Shown: piece by piece, positions 35,425-45,827 of the stretch | Layout of the letters: each line of letters starts with the position of its first letter | Numbering within the stretch: the first letter of the stretch is position 1 | DNA from: Pseudomonas cremoris | Lineage (GTDB): Bacteria; Pseudomonadota; Gammaproteobacteria; Pseudomonadales; Pseudomonadaceae | Assembly: GCF_014230465.1 (NCBI RefSeq) | Contig: NZ_JAAXCY010000006.1 | Location: 310,001 to 374,000 of the forward strand | Direction: 5' to 3' | DNA length: 64,000 bases | Notes under the pieces: model-generated | What the model saw: only the letters and a program-made list of their open reading frames with translations | What the model was told of the DNA's origin: nothing | The model's database searches: none | Position numbers and translations under genes: made by a program

Positions 35425-37939
35425 ATGAAAACTATCAATGGAGTCAGGGCTTCCGCTCGCTACGGTGAGGGTTCACCAAAGCCGGAAGAGCTTTTCAGGC
35501 GCAGTGGGCTGAGCCTTTCAGTATGCATGGCCATGATCTCGGGCGCCGTTGCGAGCGCGCATGCCGCGCCTGTCACCACCACCATTGTCGGCTTCGACTT
35601 GGCAACCTTGCAGGCGCGTGGGATCAGCCCTTCGGTTGCCCAATACTTTCGTAGCGCTCCACGTTTCAGCGAAGGTGCTCGCGTGGTCGACCTCTCGGTC
35701 AATGGCGAGCGCATTGGTTTGACGGATGTTCGCTTTGATCACGACGGCGAGCTGTGTTTTACCCGCAGTTTGCTTGAGCGTGCAGGGCTGCGAATGCCGG
35801 CCTCGGTGGTCGACAAAAGCGCTGCGCCCGAACAAGCCTGCCATGACCTGCGCGCTGACTACCCCAAGGCGATCATTACATTGCGCCCGGGCAATGAAGA
35901 GGTGTCGTTGGTGGTACCCACGGATGCACTGCGCGATCCACAGCGCAGCACAGGCAGTTATGCGCGGGGTGGGACTGCGGCGCTGCTAAATTACGACATC
36001 CAGGCTATCAATAGCCATTCGCGGGAGGATACCGGTCGGTATCTCTCGGCCTCGACAGAAGTGGGTTTCAACGTTGGCGATTGGATCGCCCGCAGCCGTC
36101 AGCTCTACGTTTCCAATGATGAGCGTTCAACGGCCGAGCATTTGTATGCCTATGCGCAGCGCGACTTCGTGTCTTTGGCCTCGACTTTTCAAATCGGCCA
36201 GATCTCTGGAAACAACCCGGTTTTTGGCGGCGTTCAACTGACAGGCGCGCAATTGTTTCCCGATGGCATTGAAAGCACCGTTGCCAACAGCGGCGTGGTT
36301 GTCGAGGGGCAAGCCTTGAGCCAGTCACGGGTGGAGGTGAGGCAGTCCGGTGCGTTGATCTACACCACTGTGGTTCCGGAAGGCCCATTTTTCCTGACCA
36401 ATCTGCCTTTGCTCAATGGTACCAGTGACCTTCAGGTCACGGTTATCGAGACCCGTGGCGGGCAGCGCAGTTTTGTGGTGCCGGCGGCCACGTTTCGTGG
36501 GGCGGTGCCGGTGAAGTCCGGCTACACCGCGTCTTTGGGCAAGGTCCGGGACGTAGAACGTCGTGGGGGCGGGGAGCCTTTGCTGGCGATGGGCAGCGGA
36601 ACGTGGGCAGTAGGCAAGGGCAGTGCACTCAGTGCGGGTGTGCAAGGCACCGATGACTACACCTCGCTGGGACTTGCATTGGATAGCAGTTTTTCCGAGC
36701 GCTTTTCCGTTGGTGTGCGAAATAACCTGTCTCGCGATCACGCAAAGAAGGTCCAAGGCGCGCGCAACAGCATTTCCGTCAGCGCAGGGTTACCTGCAAA
36801 CCTGCAGATGGCGTTGAGCGCGACCACACAGACACCGGGCTACCGTGACGTGCTCGATACGGTAAATCCTGATGTGATAGCGGTACAGAACGCCCGATTC
36901 AAAAACCAGTACACCGCAGGATTCAGTTGGGCAGACCCGCAACTGGGTGGATGGTCGATTGGCTACACCCGAGGCGCCCATTTCAACAGCCGTACCAGTC
37001 AACATGTCTACGGAGCATGGAACAAGAGTTTCCAGCACGCCAACGTAGGCGTCACGGTTGAGTCCCAGGTAGGCCAGTCGAGCCGTGCCGGTGACAGGGA
37101 ACGCGACGACGATGGCCTGGGTATTCGATTGCAGGTCAGCGTGCCGTTGGGGGGGGGGACGTAGTCTTGGTTCCTATGCTCGACGCCAGGGCGAGCGTTC
37201 CAGTATTGGCGCTACGTATGACGAGCGTATCGACGAAGCGTTGAATTACCAGTTGCGCACCGATCAGGACATGGGGGCGCGACGGGAAAACACAGTAGGC
37301 GGCACGCTCAACGCCACTTCCCGTTACGCCCAAGTAGGCTTGGGGCTCAATCGGGATTCGTCCAGCACCAGTTACTCCGGCCAATTGCAAGGCGGGGTCG
37401 TCGCCCACGCTAGCGGGGTAACGTTGTCGCCCTACCGGGTAGAGGACACCTTTGGCATTGCCTCGGTCGGCGATATTTCGGGGGCCCGAATCATCACACC
37501 TCAAGGGCCGGTTTGGACCGATTTGTGGGGGAACGCGGTGATTGCCAGCCTTCCGGCGTATCAAGCCAGCCTGTTGGAACTGGAAGGTAAAAGCCTGCCA
37601 CGGCAGGTGGACATCAAAAATGGCACCAAGATGCTGGAGGCCGGGCGCGGCTCATTCAACAAGGTCGACTTCGACGTGATCAAGGTACGTCGTGTATTGC
37701 TGCGGGCCACGGATGTGGACGGCAAGCCCTTGCCCCAAGGCGGAGCTGTGCTGGGAGGCGATAACGCATTGCTGACTACGGTGGTGGGGGACGGGATGAT
37801 TTTCCTGAGCAATGTCGACGCGCCACAAGCCCTGAAAGTGTCGTCATCGAACGCAACGACGTGCGTACTGCAACTCGACCTGCCGGAGCAAACTTACGAT
37901 GGTCAATTCTATGAAACCGCTGCGGCGATTTGCCGTTAA
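35425..37939 (+). pseudogene. Fimbrial outer-membrane usher, frameshifted at a G10 tract (probably phase-variable)
   Basis: The first frame (35425-37164) gives 579 residues: a signal peptide (SVCMAMISGAVASAHA), the usher N-domain (FSEGARVVDLSVNGERIG) and most of the barrel, ending PLGGGT-stop just after ten G residues. The next frame continues without a break (RSLGSYARRQGERSSIGATY) to the C-terminal domain, ending at 37939. Removing one G, or adding two, joins them into 837 residues, a normal usher length. No other defect is visible. As written, no full-length usher is made. The sequence could be an OFF phase of a slippage switch, a fixed mutation or a sequencing error. It overlaps the next gene by 41 bases. 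Confidence 0.88.
37149..37158 (+). repeat. Homopolymer of ten G inside the usher gene
   Basis: Ten consecutive G residues at the exact point where the usher frame is lost. Nine G would read Leu-Gly-Gly-Gly-Arg-Ser and restore the gene; ten leads to a stop two codons later. Such tracts are classic slipped-strand mispairing sites. Confidence 0.9.
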
Positions 37940-38462
37940 AAGGGCTGGCGGGTACATCGTGGCGCTGGGCGTGCTGCTGGTCGGCCTGATTCCGGCTGCG
38001 CCAGCGGCCAACGCAAGTTGTCGCCTGTTCTTGAGCCAGCCTCTCATCGACTACGGCCAGATGCGTCCGAGCGAGAAGTCAGCAAGCCTGGGCAGGCGCA
38101 TGGTGCGTTTGAGCGTGGTCTGCCCTGAAAACAGCGTTATTGCACTGCGTTTTCAAGGGGGGGCGGCGGACGGGCAAGGGTATCGATTCGGGCAGCGGGG
38201 CTCATTCAGCCTGACGTTCCAGCATCCTCAGTTGGACGGAAAACCCGTCGAGATGGCCCAGTTGCATAACCACGCAGAGCGCAGTGGCCAGTTGCAGCCA
38301 GGCCAATCACTGGTGGCGTTGGTGGGGGGATTGCCCGCCAAGGGGCGTACCTTTTCGGCGCAGGTGCATATCGACACCTGGCTGCCGAGCGCGGCGATCG
38401 CTGTCCGCGATAAAACCCTGTTGGAAGGCAGCGGGCGTTTCGAGCTGGTGCCCGCTGGCTGA
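37899..38462 (+). CDS. Minor fimbrial subunit, last gene of the operon
   Basis: 187 residues from ATG 37899 (or 175 from ATG 37911); the reading frame begins inside the 3' end of the usher gene. A signal peptide (LGVLLVGLIPAAPAANA) is followed by SCRLFLSQPLIDYGQMRPSEK. The ASC ... IDYGQ pattern is the same as in the two DUF1120 pilins upstream, and the next cysteine lies in LSVVCPEN at the matching distance. The C-terminus (LLEGSGRFELVPAG) resembles a pilin end strand. It may be a tip or terminating subunit; this is inference. It ends five bases before the convergent ABC transporter operon. Confidence 0.75.
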   Translation: MVNSMKPLRRFAVKRAGGYIVALGVLLVGLIPAAPAANASCRLFLSQPLIDYGQMRPSEKSASLGRRMVRLSVVCPENSVIALRFQGGAADGQGYRFGQRGSFSLTFQHPQLDGKPVEMAQLHNHAERSGQLQPGQSLVALVGGLPAKGRTFSAQVHIDTWLPSAAIAVRDKTLLEGSGRFELVPAG

Positions 38463-38466
38463 ACGG

Positions 38467-39204
38467 TCAGGCTGTCGCTTCGGTGGTACGGATAAAGTTG
38501 GCCAGTTCCGGCGTCTGCGGCTCGGCGAACAGCACCTTTGGATCACCGACTTCATGCACCTTGCCCTGGTGCATGAACACCAGCTTGTCCCCCACCTCCC
38601 GGGCAAAGCGCATTTCGTGGGTCACCATGATCAAGGTCATGCCGTCCTTGGCCAATTGGCGCACAACGCTGAGCACTTCGTTGACCAATTCCGGGTCGAG
38701 GGCCGAGGTGATTTCATCGCACAGCAGCACCTTGGGTGACATGGCCAGGGCGCGGGCAATCGCGACGCGTTGCTGCTGGCCACCAGACAGACGATCGGGG
38801 AAGGCGTCGAATTTCTCTCCTAGCCCGACGCGCTCCAACATTTGCTTGGCCAATTGAGCAGCCTTGGCCTTGGACACTTTTTGCACCACTTGGGGCGCGA
38901 GCATCACGTTTTCGCCCACGGTCAGGTGCGGGAACAGGTTGAACTGCTGGAACACCATGCCGACTTTCTGCCGCAGGCTGCGCAGGTCGGCGCGGGCCGC
39001 GTCGAGGTATTCGCCGTCGACTTCGATCACGCCGTCATTGATCGACTCTAGGCCATTGAGGGTACGCAGCAAGGTGGATTTGCCCGAGCCGCTGCGGCCG
39101 ATGATCGCCACCACCTGGCCTTCTTCGACGGTGAGGTCGATGCCCTTGAGGACGTGGTGATCGCCGTAATACTTATGCAGGGCGGAAATTCTAAGCAGAG
39201 GCAT
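38467..39204 (-). CDS. Amino-acid-type ABC transporter ATP-binding protein
   Basis: 245 residues from MPLLRISALHKYYGDHHVL. Walker A GRSGSGKST, Q-loop VFQQFNLFPH, signature LSGGQQQRVAIARAL, Walker B VLLCDEITSALDPE and switch His in THEMRFA are all intact. It is closest in style to GlnQ/HisP-type ATPases of polar amino acid importers. It is the last gene of a four-gene operon with two permeases and a binding protein and overlaps the upstream permease by 14 bases. The substrate is not known. Confidence 0.92.
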   Translation of the reverse strand: MPLLRISALHKYYGDHHVLKGIDLTVEEGQVVAIIGRSGSGKSTLLRTLNGLESINDGVIEVDGEYLDAARADLRSLRQKVGMVFQQFNLFPHLTVGENVMLAPQVVQKVSKAKAAQLAKQMLERVGLGEKFDAFPDRLSGGQQQRVAIARALAMSPKVLLCDEITSALDPELVNEVLSVVRQLAKDGMTLIMVTHEMRFAREVGDKLVFMHQGKVHEVGDPKVLFAEPQTPELANFIRTTEATA

Positions 39205-39841
39205 GCAGTCTCCTTTCCAGGTAGCGCGCACTGAGGGACAAGGGGTAGCAGAGCAAGAAGTAACCAAGGGCTACCAGGCCGTAGACCATGAAGGGCTCGA
39301 ACGTGGCGTTGGCGAGCATGCCACCGGTCTTGGTCAGTTCGGTAAAACCGATAATCGAGGTCACAGCGGTGCCTTTGACCACTTGCACCGAGAAACCCAC
39401 CGTCGGCGCCACGGCAATCCGCAGCGCCTGGGGCAGGATCACATAGCGCAGTTGTTCAAGCGGGTTCAGCGCCAGGCTGGCCGAGGCTTCCCACTGCCCA
39501 TGGGCGATGGAATCGACGCAGCCACGCCAGATCTCGGCGAGGTAGGCGCTGGTAAACAGGGTCAGGGCAATCGCTGCGGCCAGCCACGGCGAGATATCCA
39601 CACCCAGCAGGGCGATGCCGAAAAACACCAGGAACAGTTGCATCAACAGCGGCGTGCCCTGGAACAGTTCGATATAGGTGCAGGCGACATTACGTGGGAA
39701 AGCCTTGCTGCTGATGCGCATCGTCATCACCAGCAAGCCGATCACGCCGCCGCCGATAAACGCCACCAATGACAACAACAGGGTCCATTGCAGGCCGGTG
39801 AGCAGGTTGCGCACGATGTCCCAGAACGAAAAATCACTCAT
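39191..39841 (-). CDS. Amino-acid-type ABC transporter permease
   Basis: 216 residues from MSDFSFWDIVRNLLTGLQWT; the ATG overlaps the stop of the next permease upstream (ATGA). About five membrane helices in the HisM/GlnP family, with the N-terminal family motif YIELFQGTPLLMQLFLVFF and the coupling-helix EAA-type segment QWEASASLALNPLEQLRYVILPQAL. It pairs with the second permease to form the channel. Confidence 0.92.
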   Translation of the reverse strand: MSDFSFWDIVRNLLTGLQWTLLLSLVAFIGGGVIGLLVMTMRISSKAFPRNVACTYIELFQGTPLLMQLFLVFFGIALLGVDISPWLAAAIALTLFTSAYLAEIWRGCVDSIAHGQWEASASLALNPLEQLRYVILPQALRIAVAPTVGFSVQVVKGTAVTSIIGFTELTKTGGMLANATFEPFMVYGLVALGYFLLCYPLSLSARYLERRLHASA

Positions 39842-40506
39842 CGACTGTTCCTCATCACAAACCGGCGGCCGATCCAGTTGAGCAACTGGCGAATCATCAA
39901 CGCCATACACAGGTACACCAGAGTGGTCAGGGCATAGGTTTCAAAGGCGCGAAAATTGCGCGATTGGATAAAGTTGGCGGCAAAGCTCAGCTCTTCCGTG
40001 GCAATCTGCGAGCACACCGCCGAGCCGAGCATCACGATGATGATCTGGCTGCTCAGCGCCGGCCACACTTTGCCTAGCGCTGGCAGCAGCACCACGTAGC
40101 GAAACGCTTCGAAGCGTGTCATTGCCAGCGCCGCAGCGGCTTCCAGTTGCCCACGTGGAATGGCCTGGATGCCGGCGCGGATGATCTCGGTTGAGTAGGC
40201 CCCCAGGTTGATCACCATCGCCAGCACAGCGGCTTGCCACTCGGTGATCTTCAAGCCCAACGACGGCAAGCCGAAGAAGATGAAGAACAACTGCACCAGG
40301 AACGGTGTGTTGCGAATCAACTCGACATACACGCCGAAGAACCAGGCGAACGGCTGGACCTTCCACGCCCGCACCACGGCGCCGACGGTGCCTAGCGCCA
40401 CGCCGAGAATCGCGCCGATGGCCGTCAGCTCAAGGGTGAACAGCGCGCCGCGCAGCAGCAGGTCGGTGTTGGCCAGTACCGGTACAAAGTCAAATTGATA
40501 TGCCAT
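39838..40506 (-). CDS. Amino-acid-type ABC transporter permease
   Basis: 222 residues. HisQ/GlnP-type protein with YVELIRNTPFLVQLFFIFFG and the coupling segment QLEAAAALAMTRFEAFRYVVL. It overlaps the downstream permease by four bases and follows the binding-protein gene after 15 bases, so all four transporter genes form one operon reading away from the GntR gene. Confidence 0.92.
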   Translation of the reverse strand: MAYQFDFVPVLANTDLLLRGALFTLELTAIGAILGVALGTVGAVVRAWKVQPFAWFFGVYVELIRNTPFLVQLFFIFFGLPSLGLKITEWQAAVLAMVINLGAYSTEIIRAGIQAIPRGQLEAAAALAMTRFEAFRYVVLLPALGKVWPALSSQIIIVMLGSAVCSQIATEELSFAANFIQSRNFRAFETYALTTLVYLCMALMIRQLLNWIGRRFVMRNSR

Positions 40507-40521
40507 GAATCAGCCCCGCGT

Positions 40522-41307
40522 TCAGAGATCGGCAGGCAATGGTTCTTTCAGCCATTGCAGCGCGTTCTTTTCCAGGCTGCCGTCCGCCTTTGCCGCGACG
40601 AGGATCTGGTTGACCTTCTCCAGCAACGCCGGCTCGTTCTTGTTCACGCCCACGTACACCGGCGAATCCTTGAGTTTCACTTTCAGCGCCGGCACGCGTT
40701 TCGGGCTGCGTTCGCTGATCGCCACCATCACCACGTTGCCGCTGGCGATCAGGTCGACCTGGCCTGCCAGGTAGGCCGCGATGGTGGAATTGTTGTCTTC
40801 GAAACGCTTGATGGTGGCTTCCTTGGGCGCGACGGCAGTCAGCTCGATGTCTTCGATGGCGCCACGGGTCACGCTGATGGTCTTGCCCTTGAGGTCGTCG
40901 AGGTTGGCGATGGCCGCATCAGGCGGGCCGAACACGGCGAGGTAGAAGGGGGCGTAGGCCTTGGAGAAGTCGATGACCTTTTCCCGCTCGGCATTCTTGC
41001 CCAGGCTGGAGATCACCAGGTCGACCTTGCCGGTGGTGAGGAACGGGATGCGGTTGGTGCTGTTTACGGGCGTAAGCTCCAGTTTGACCTTGAGCTGGTC
41101 GGCCAGCAGTTTGGCGGTGTCGATGTCCAGGCCGCGTGGCTTCATGTCAGGGCCGACTGAGCCGAACGGCGGAAAGTCCTGAGGCACGGCGACCTTGAGG
41201 GTGCCACGGGCGACGATATCGTCCAGACCGTTGGCCTGGGCGGGTGCCTGGCTCAGCATCAAGCTGGCAAACAGGGCAGTGAGCAGGGCGCTGTAGCGCT
41301 TGGTCAT
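40522..41307 (-). CDS. Amino-acid-type ABC transporter periplasmic binding protein
   Basis: 261 residues from MTKRYSALLTALFASLML; a frame extending to 41364 is not supported. Signal peptide ends APAQA before NGLDDIVARGTLKVAVP. Family 3 solute-binding protein: GTLKVAVPQDFPPFGSVG, MKPRGLDIDTAKLLADQL, GKVDLVISSLGKNAEREKVIDFS and KGKTISVTRGAIEDI are standard segments. It binds a polar amino acid or opine-like compound; the ligand cannot be deduced. First gene of the operon, divergent from the GntR/FCD regulator. Confidence 0.9.
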   Translation of the reverse strand: MTKRYSALLTALFASLMLSQAPAQANGLDDIVARGTLKVAVPQDFPPFGSVGPDMKPRGLDIDTAKLLADQLKVKLELTPVNSTNRIPFLTTGKVDLVISSLGKNAEREKVIDFSKAYAPFYLAVFGPPDAAIANLDDLKGKTISVTRGAIEDIELTAVAPKEATIKRFEDNNSTIAAYLAGQVDLIASGNVVMVAISERSPKRVPALKVKLKDSPVYVGVNKNEPALLEKVNQILVAAKADGSLEKNALQWLKEPLPADL

Positions 41308-41420
41308 GGCAACTCTCCGAGAAGGGCGAAGGAAATTTCTGATTTTGCTCAGTGCACAGCCCATGCCAGCACCTTCAAGATCGTCTGCAACACAGGGTTT
41401 TGTTGAGTTTTGGTGGTCTT

Positions 41421-41435
41421 ACTGGTCTGAACAGT
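41421..41435. promoter_or_regulatory. Possible GntR-family operator between the ABC operon and its regulator
   Basis: ACTGGTCTGAACAGT has mirrored ends (ACTG ... CAGT) and overlaps a short direct repeat TGGTCT. FadR-subfamily sites are often of the TGGT/ACCA kind. It lies in the 255-base divergent promoter region. By-eye call, weak. Confidence 0.3.
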
Positions 41436-41562
41436 GGTTTGCGTTTTCGCACCCTTTTCGAGCGCCGCTAAAACCGCGCGAGCCCCTTTGGGGCGTGGCT
41501 TGCCGCCGACCTCGAATAGCATTACAACTAGCCGCTCAGTTGACTGAAACCTTGAGTTTTTT

Positions 41563-42258
41563 ATGAATTCCATCGCCCAAGCCGTACCGGAAGCGGCCCT
41601 GCAGGCCATCCGCAAACTGATCAAGGAGCAAGGCTTTGGGCCGGGTGATGCGCTGCCGTCGCAGCGCGACCTGGCGGTGCAACTGGGTGTGAGCCGGGCG
41701 TCGCTGCGCGAAGCGTTGTCCTCCCTGAGTGCCTTGGGTGTGGTCAGTGTGCAGCCGGGCAAGGGCGTATTTGTGCAGGCTGCCGAGGAGTCGCCAGGGT
41801 TTGCCTGGCCGTTCGCAGCCCAGGCCACACCCCTGGATATCTTCCAGTTGCGTTATGCCCTTGAAGGTTTCGCGGCGGGGTTGGCGGCGGTGACGCTGAC
41901 GGTCGATGAGCTGGACAGCCTGCAAGACAATGTCGAAGCGATGCGCCAAGTGCTCAAGGCGGGCGATTTCGAGGCGGCAGCCCGGTTGGACTTCGAATTC
42001 CACCAGCGCATCCTGCTGGCCAGCGGTAACCAGGCGATGGTGAGTATCTTGAGTGCCAGTGCCGAGGTGTTCCTGGAGAGCCAGAAGCTACCGTTCATCC
42101 GACCGGAGCGGGCCATGGAGACCTGGCAGGAACACCGCAAGATCCTGCGTGCCCTGGCCCGGCGCGCCAGTGGCGCGGCGCAGAAAACCATGCAGGAACA
42201 CGTACGTAACGCTGCGCTGCGTACCGGCATCGCCTTCGTGACCCCTGTGGCGTCGTGA
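41563..42258 (+). CDS. GntR family regulator, FCD (FadR) subgroup
   Basis: 231 residues. Residues 1-75 are the winged helix (LPSQRDLAVQLGVSRASLREALSSLSALGVVSVQPGKGVFV). Residues about 90-225 are the helical FCD ligand-binding domain with the metal/ligand-binding histidine pattern (DFEFHQRILLASGN, EHRKILRALARR, MQEHVRNAA). It is divergent from the four-gene ABC importer and is its probable local regulator, responding to the imported compound or a product. It is the last gene before trxA and probably part of the accessory block. Confidence 0.9.
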   Translation: MNSIAQAVPEAALQAIRKLIKEQGFGPGDALPSQRDLAVQLGVSRASLREALSSLSALGVVSVQPGKGVFVQAAEESPGFAWPFAAQATPLDIFQLRYALEGFAAGLAAVTLTVDELDSLQDNVEAMRQVLKAGDFEAAARLDFEFHQRILLASGNQAMVSILSASAEVFLESQKLPFIRPERAMETWQEHRKILRALARRASGAAQKTMQEHVRNAALRTGIAFVTPVAS

Positions 42259-42336
42259 GCCGGGCGATACCCAAACTCATGCACCACCATAGCAAGACTC
42301 AATCAGAGGCGGCTTCCTGAACGGGGGAAGGGCGGC

Positions 42337-42342
42337 TATGAT
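42337..42342 (+). promoter_or_regulatory. Possible -10 box of trxA
   Basis: TATGAT 38 bases before the trxA ATG; the -35 region 17 bases upstream (TTCCTG) is poor. A T8 run follows in the leader. Confidence 0.3.
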
Positions 42343-42379
42343 GGGCCACGTTTTTTTTGCTTACAATCCGGAGACATCC

Positions 42380-42709
42380 ATGAGCAACGATCTTATCAAG
42401 CACGTCACCGACGCGACCTTTGAGGCCGAAGTACTCAAGGCTCAAGGCCCGGTGCTGGTTGACTACTGGGCTGAATGGTGTGGCCCTTGCAAAATGATCG
42501 CTCCTGTTCTGGACGACATTGCAACCACTTACGAAGGCAAGCTGACCATTGCCAAGCTGAACATCGACGACAACCAGGAAACCCCGGCCAAGCACGGCGT
42601 GCGTGGTATCCCGACGCTGATGCTGTTCAAGAACGGCAACGTCGAAGCAACCAAAGTGGGCGCGCTGTCGAAGTCCCAGCTGCAAGCTTTCCTCGACGCG
42701 AACATCTAA
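42380..42709 (+). CDS. trxA: Thioredoxin 1
   Basis: General cytoplasmic dithiol reductant. 109 residues from [19 protein letters not shown], with CCGGAG ahead of the ATG at 42380. Active site WCGPCK and the cis-proline in RGIPTLMLF are intact. It is followed by a strong terminator and then rho, the conserved trxA-rho order of many proteobacteria. In P. aeruginosa trxA is divergent from ppx directly; here the accessory block separates them. Confidence 0.97.
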   Translation: MSNDLIKHVTDATFEAEVLKAQGPVLVDYWAEWCGPCKMIAPVLDDIATTYEGKLTIAKLNIDDNQETPAKHGVRGIPTLMLFKNGNVEATKVGALSKSQLQAFLDANI

Positions 42710-42720
42710 GCGTCGTTTAA

Positions 42721-42748
42721 AAAAGCCCCGCAAATAGCGGGGCTTTTT
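42721..42748 (+). terminator. Intrinsic terminator of trxA
   Basis: AAAAGCCCCGC / GCGGGGCTTTT with a five-base AAATA loop and a T-run, 11 bases after the trxA stop. Confidence 0.92.
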
Positions 42749-42749
42749 C

Positions 42750-42944
42750 GTGAAACAGGGCTAGACGCTCCGAAACTCAGGTGGTACATTCGGCCCCGCA
42801 CTGGTTTCTCCACTGCCCCCTGCAAGCCGTCGCCGACGCATTCCTTTTCGATTAGTACGCGATCCTGTCGCCTTCTCCGCGGCGCGGCCTCATTAAGCCA
42901 AAAGCTTAATTTCCCCCCTCCATAAATGATTACGTCATTCCTAT
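42750..42944 (+). promoter_or_regulatory. Leader region of rho
   Basis: 195 bases between the trxA terminator and rho. It is pyrimidine-rich towards the end (TAATTTCCCCCCTCC) and has no clear Shine-Dalgarno sequence before the rho ATG (ACGTCATTCCTAT). Rho represses its own gene in E. coli by ending transcription in the leader; a C-rich, G-poor leader here is consistent with that. Confidence 0.45.
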
Positions 42945-44204
<1,260 letters not shown>

Positions 44205-44226
44205 TACGACGTTTCAGGTCCGAAAG

Positions 44227-44257
44227 AATGGCGCCCTCAGGGGCGCCATTTTTTTTC
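44227..44257 (+). terminator. Intrinsic terminator of rho
   Basis: AATGGCGCCC / GGGCGCCATT stem with a TCAG loop and eight T residues. Confidence 0.93.
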
Positions 44258-44360
44258 GCCTGTTTTTTAAGCACGTTCGGCAGCCAAATGCGCCGCGATA
44301 AGCTGCCAGCCGACGCCAGAGCAGGTAGGATGTACGCCTATTTTACGGGTGGCATGGTTA

Positions 44361-45827
44361 ATGAAATTCAAGGATCTTCGGGATTTCGTGCAGCAGCTTG
44401 AGCAGCGCGGAGAGTTGAAACGTATCCAGATGCCGATTTCCCCGGTGCTGGAAATGACTGAGATTTGCGACCGTACCTTGCGCAACAAGGGCCCGGCGCT
44501 GCTGTTCGAGAACCCGACCGGCTTTGATATCCCGGTACTCGGCAACCTGTTCGGCACCCCTGAGCGCGTGGCGTTTGGCATGGGCGCCGAGTCGGTCAGC
44601 GAGCTGCGTGAAATCGGCAAGCTGCTGGCCTTCCTCAAGGAACCCGAGCCGCCCAAGGGCTTGAAGGACGCCTGGTCGAAACTGCCGATCTTCCGCAAGA
44701 TCATCGCCATGGCCCCCAAAGTGGTCAAGGACGCGGTGTGCCAGGAAGTGGTCATCGAAGGCGATGATGTCGACCTGGCCATGCTCCCGGTACAAACCTG
44801 CTGGCCCGGCGACGTCGGCCCGCTGATCACGTGGGGCCTGACCGTCACCAAGGGCCCGAACAAAGATCGCCAGAACCTGGGTATCTACCGCCAGCAAGTG
44901 ATCGGCCGTAACAAGGTGATCATGCGCTGGCTGAGCCACCGTGGCGGCGCCCTGGACTACCGTGAGTGGTGCGAAAAGCACCCCGGCAAGCCGTTTCCGG
45001 TCTCCGTGGCCCTGGGTGCCGACCCAGCCACCATCCTCGGTGCCGTCACCCCGGTGCCGGACAGCCTGTCCGAATACGCTTTTGCTGGCCTGTTGCGCGG
45101 TAACCGCACCGAGCTGGTGAAGTGCCGTGGCAACGACCTGCAAGTGCCGGCCACAGCAGAGATCATCCTGGAAGGCGTGATTCATCCCGGCGAAATGGCT
45201 GATGAAGGCCCGTACGGCGATCACACCGGCTACTACAACGAAGTCGACAGCTTCCCGGTGTTCACCGTCGAGCGCATCACCCACCGGATCAAGCCGATTT
45301 ACCACAGCACCTACACCGGCCGTCCGCCGGATGAGCCGGCCATCCTCGGCGTGGCGCTCAATGAAGTGTTTGTGCCGATCCTGCAAAAGCAATTCCCGGA
45401 AATCACCGACTTCTACCTGCCGCCCGAAGGCTGCTCGTACCGAATGGCCATCGTGACCATGAAGAAGTCGTACCCGGGGCACGCCAAGCGGGTAATGCTC
45501 GGTGTGTGGTCGTTTTTGCGACAGTTCATGTACACCAAGTTCGTTATTGTCACCGACGACGACATCAATGCCCGCGACTGGAACGACGTGATCTGGGCCA
45601 TCACCACGCGCATGGACCCCAAGCGCGACACGGTGATGATCGACAACACGCCAATCGACTACCTCGACTTCGCCTCGCCGGTGTCGGGCTTGGGGTCGAA
45701 GATGGGCCTGGATGCCACTCACAAATGGCCGGGTGAAACCACCCGCGAGTGGGGCCGGGTGATCGTCAAGGATGAAGCCGTCACTGCCCGTGTCGATGCG
45801 ATCTGGAAAGAATTGGGAATAGATTGA
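44361..45827 (+). CDS. ubiD: 4-hydroxy-3-polyprenylbenzoate decarboxylase
   Basis: Decarboxylates the prenylated ring intermediate in ubiquinone synthesis, using prenylated FMN made by UbiX. 488 residues from [20 protein letters not shown]; the frame extends 12 bases further upstream but homology favours this ATG. The catalytic E-x-x-x-R/E region and conserved segments ([34 protein letters not shown]) are intact. The stop codon overlaps the ATG of a 2Fe-2S flavoreductase gene by one base. Confidence 0.95.
   Translation: MKFKDLRDFVQQLEQRGELKRIQMPISPVLEMTEICDRTLRNKGPALLFENPTGFDIPVLGNLFGTPERVAFGMGAESVSELREIGKLLAFLKEPEPPKGLKDAWSKLPIFRKIIAMAPKVVKDAVCQEVVIEGDDVDLAMLPVQTCWPGDVGPLITWGLTVTKGPNKDRQNLGIYRQQVIGRNKVIMRWLSHRGGALDYREWCEKHPGKPFPVSVALGADPATILGAVTPVPDSLSEYAFAGLLRGNRTELVKCRGNDLQVPATAEIILEGVIHPGEMADEGPYGDHTGYYNEVDSFPVFTVERITHRIKPIYHSTYTGRPPDEPAILGVALNEVFVPILQKQFPEITDFYLPPEGCSYRMAIVTMKKSYPGHAKRVMLGVWSFLRQFMYTKFVIVTDDDINARDWNDVIWAITTRMDPKRDTVMIDNTPIDYLDFASPVSGLGSKMGLDATHKWPGETTREWGRVIVKDEAVTARVDAIWKELGID

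Noticed and set aside
37085..37939. Reading the usher C-terminal part as an independent 284-residue gene
   Set aside because: The first residues before the G tract are an out-of-frame reading of the usher itself, there is no ribosome-binding site, and the rest is the direct continuation of the usher.
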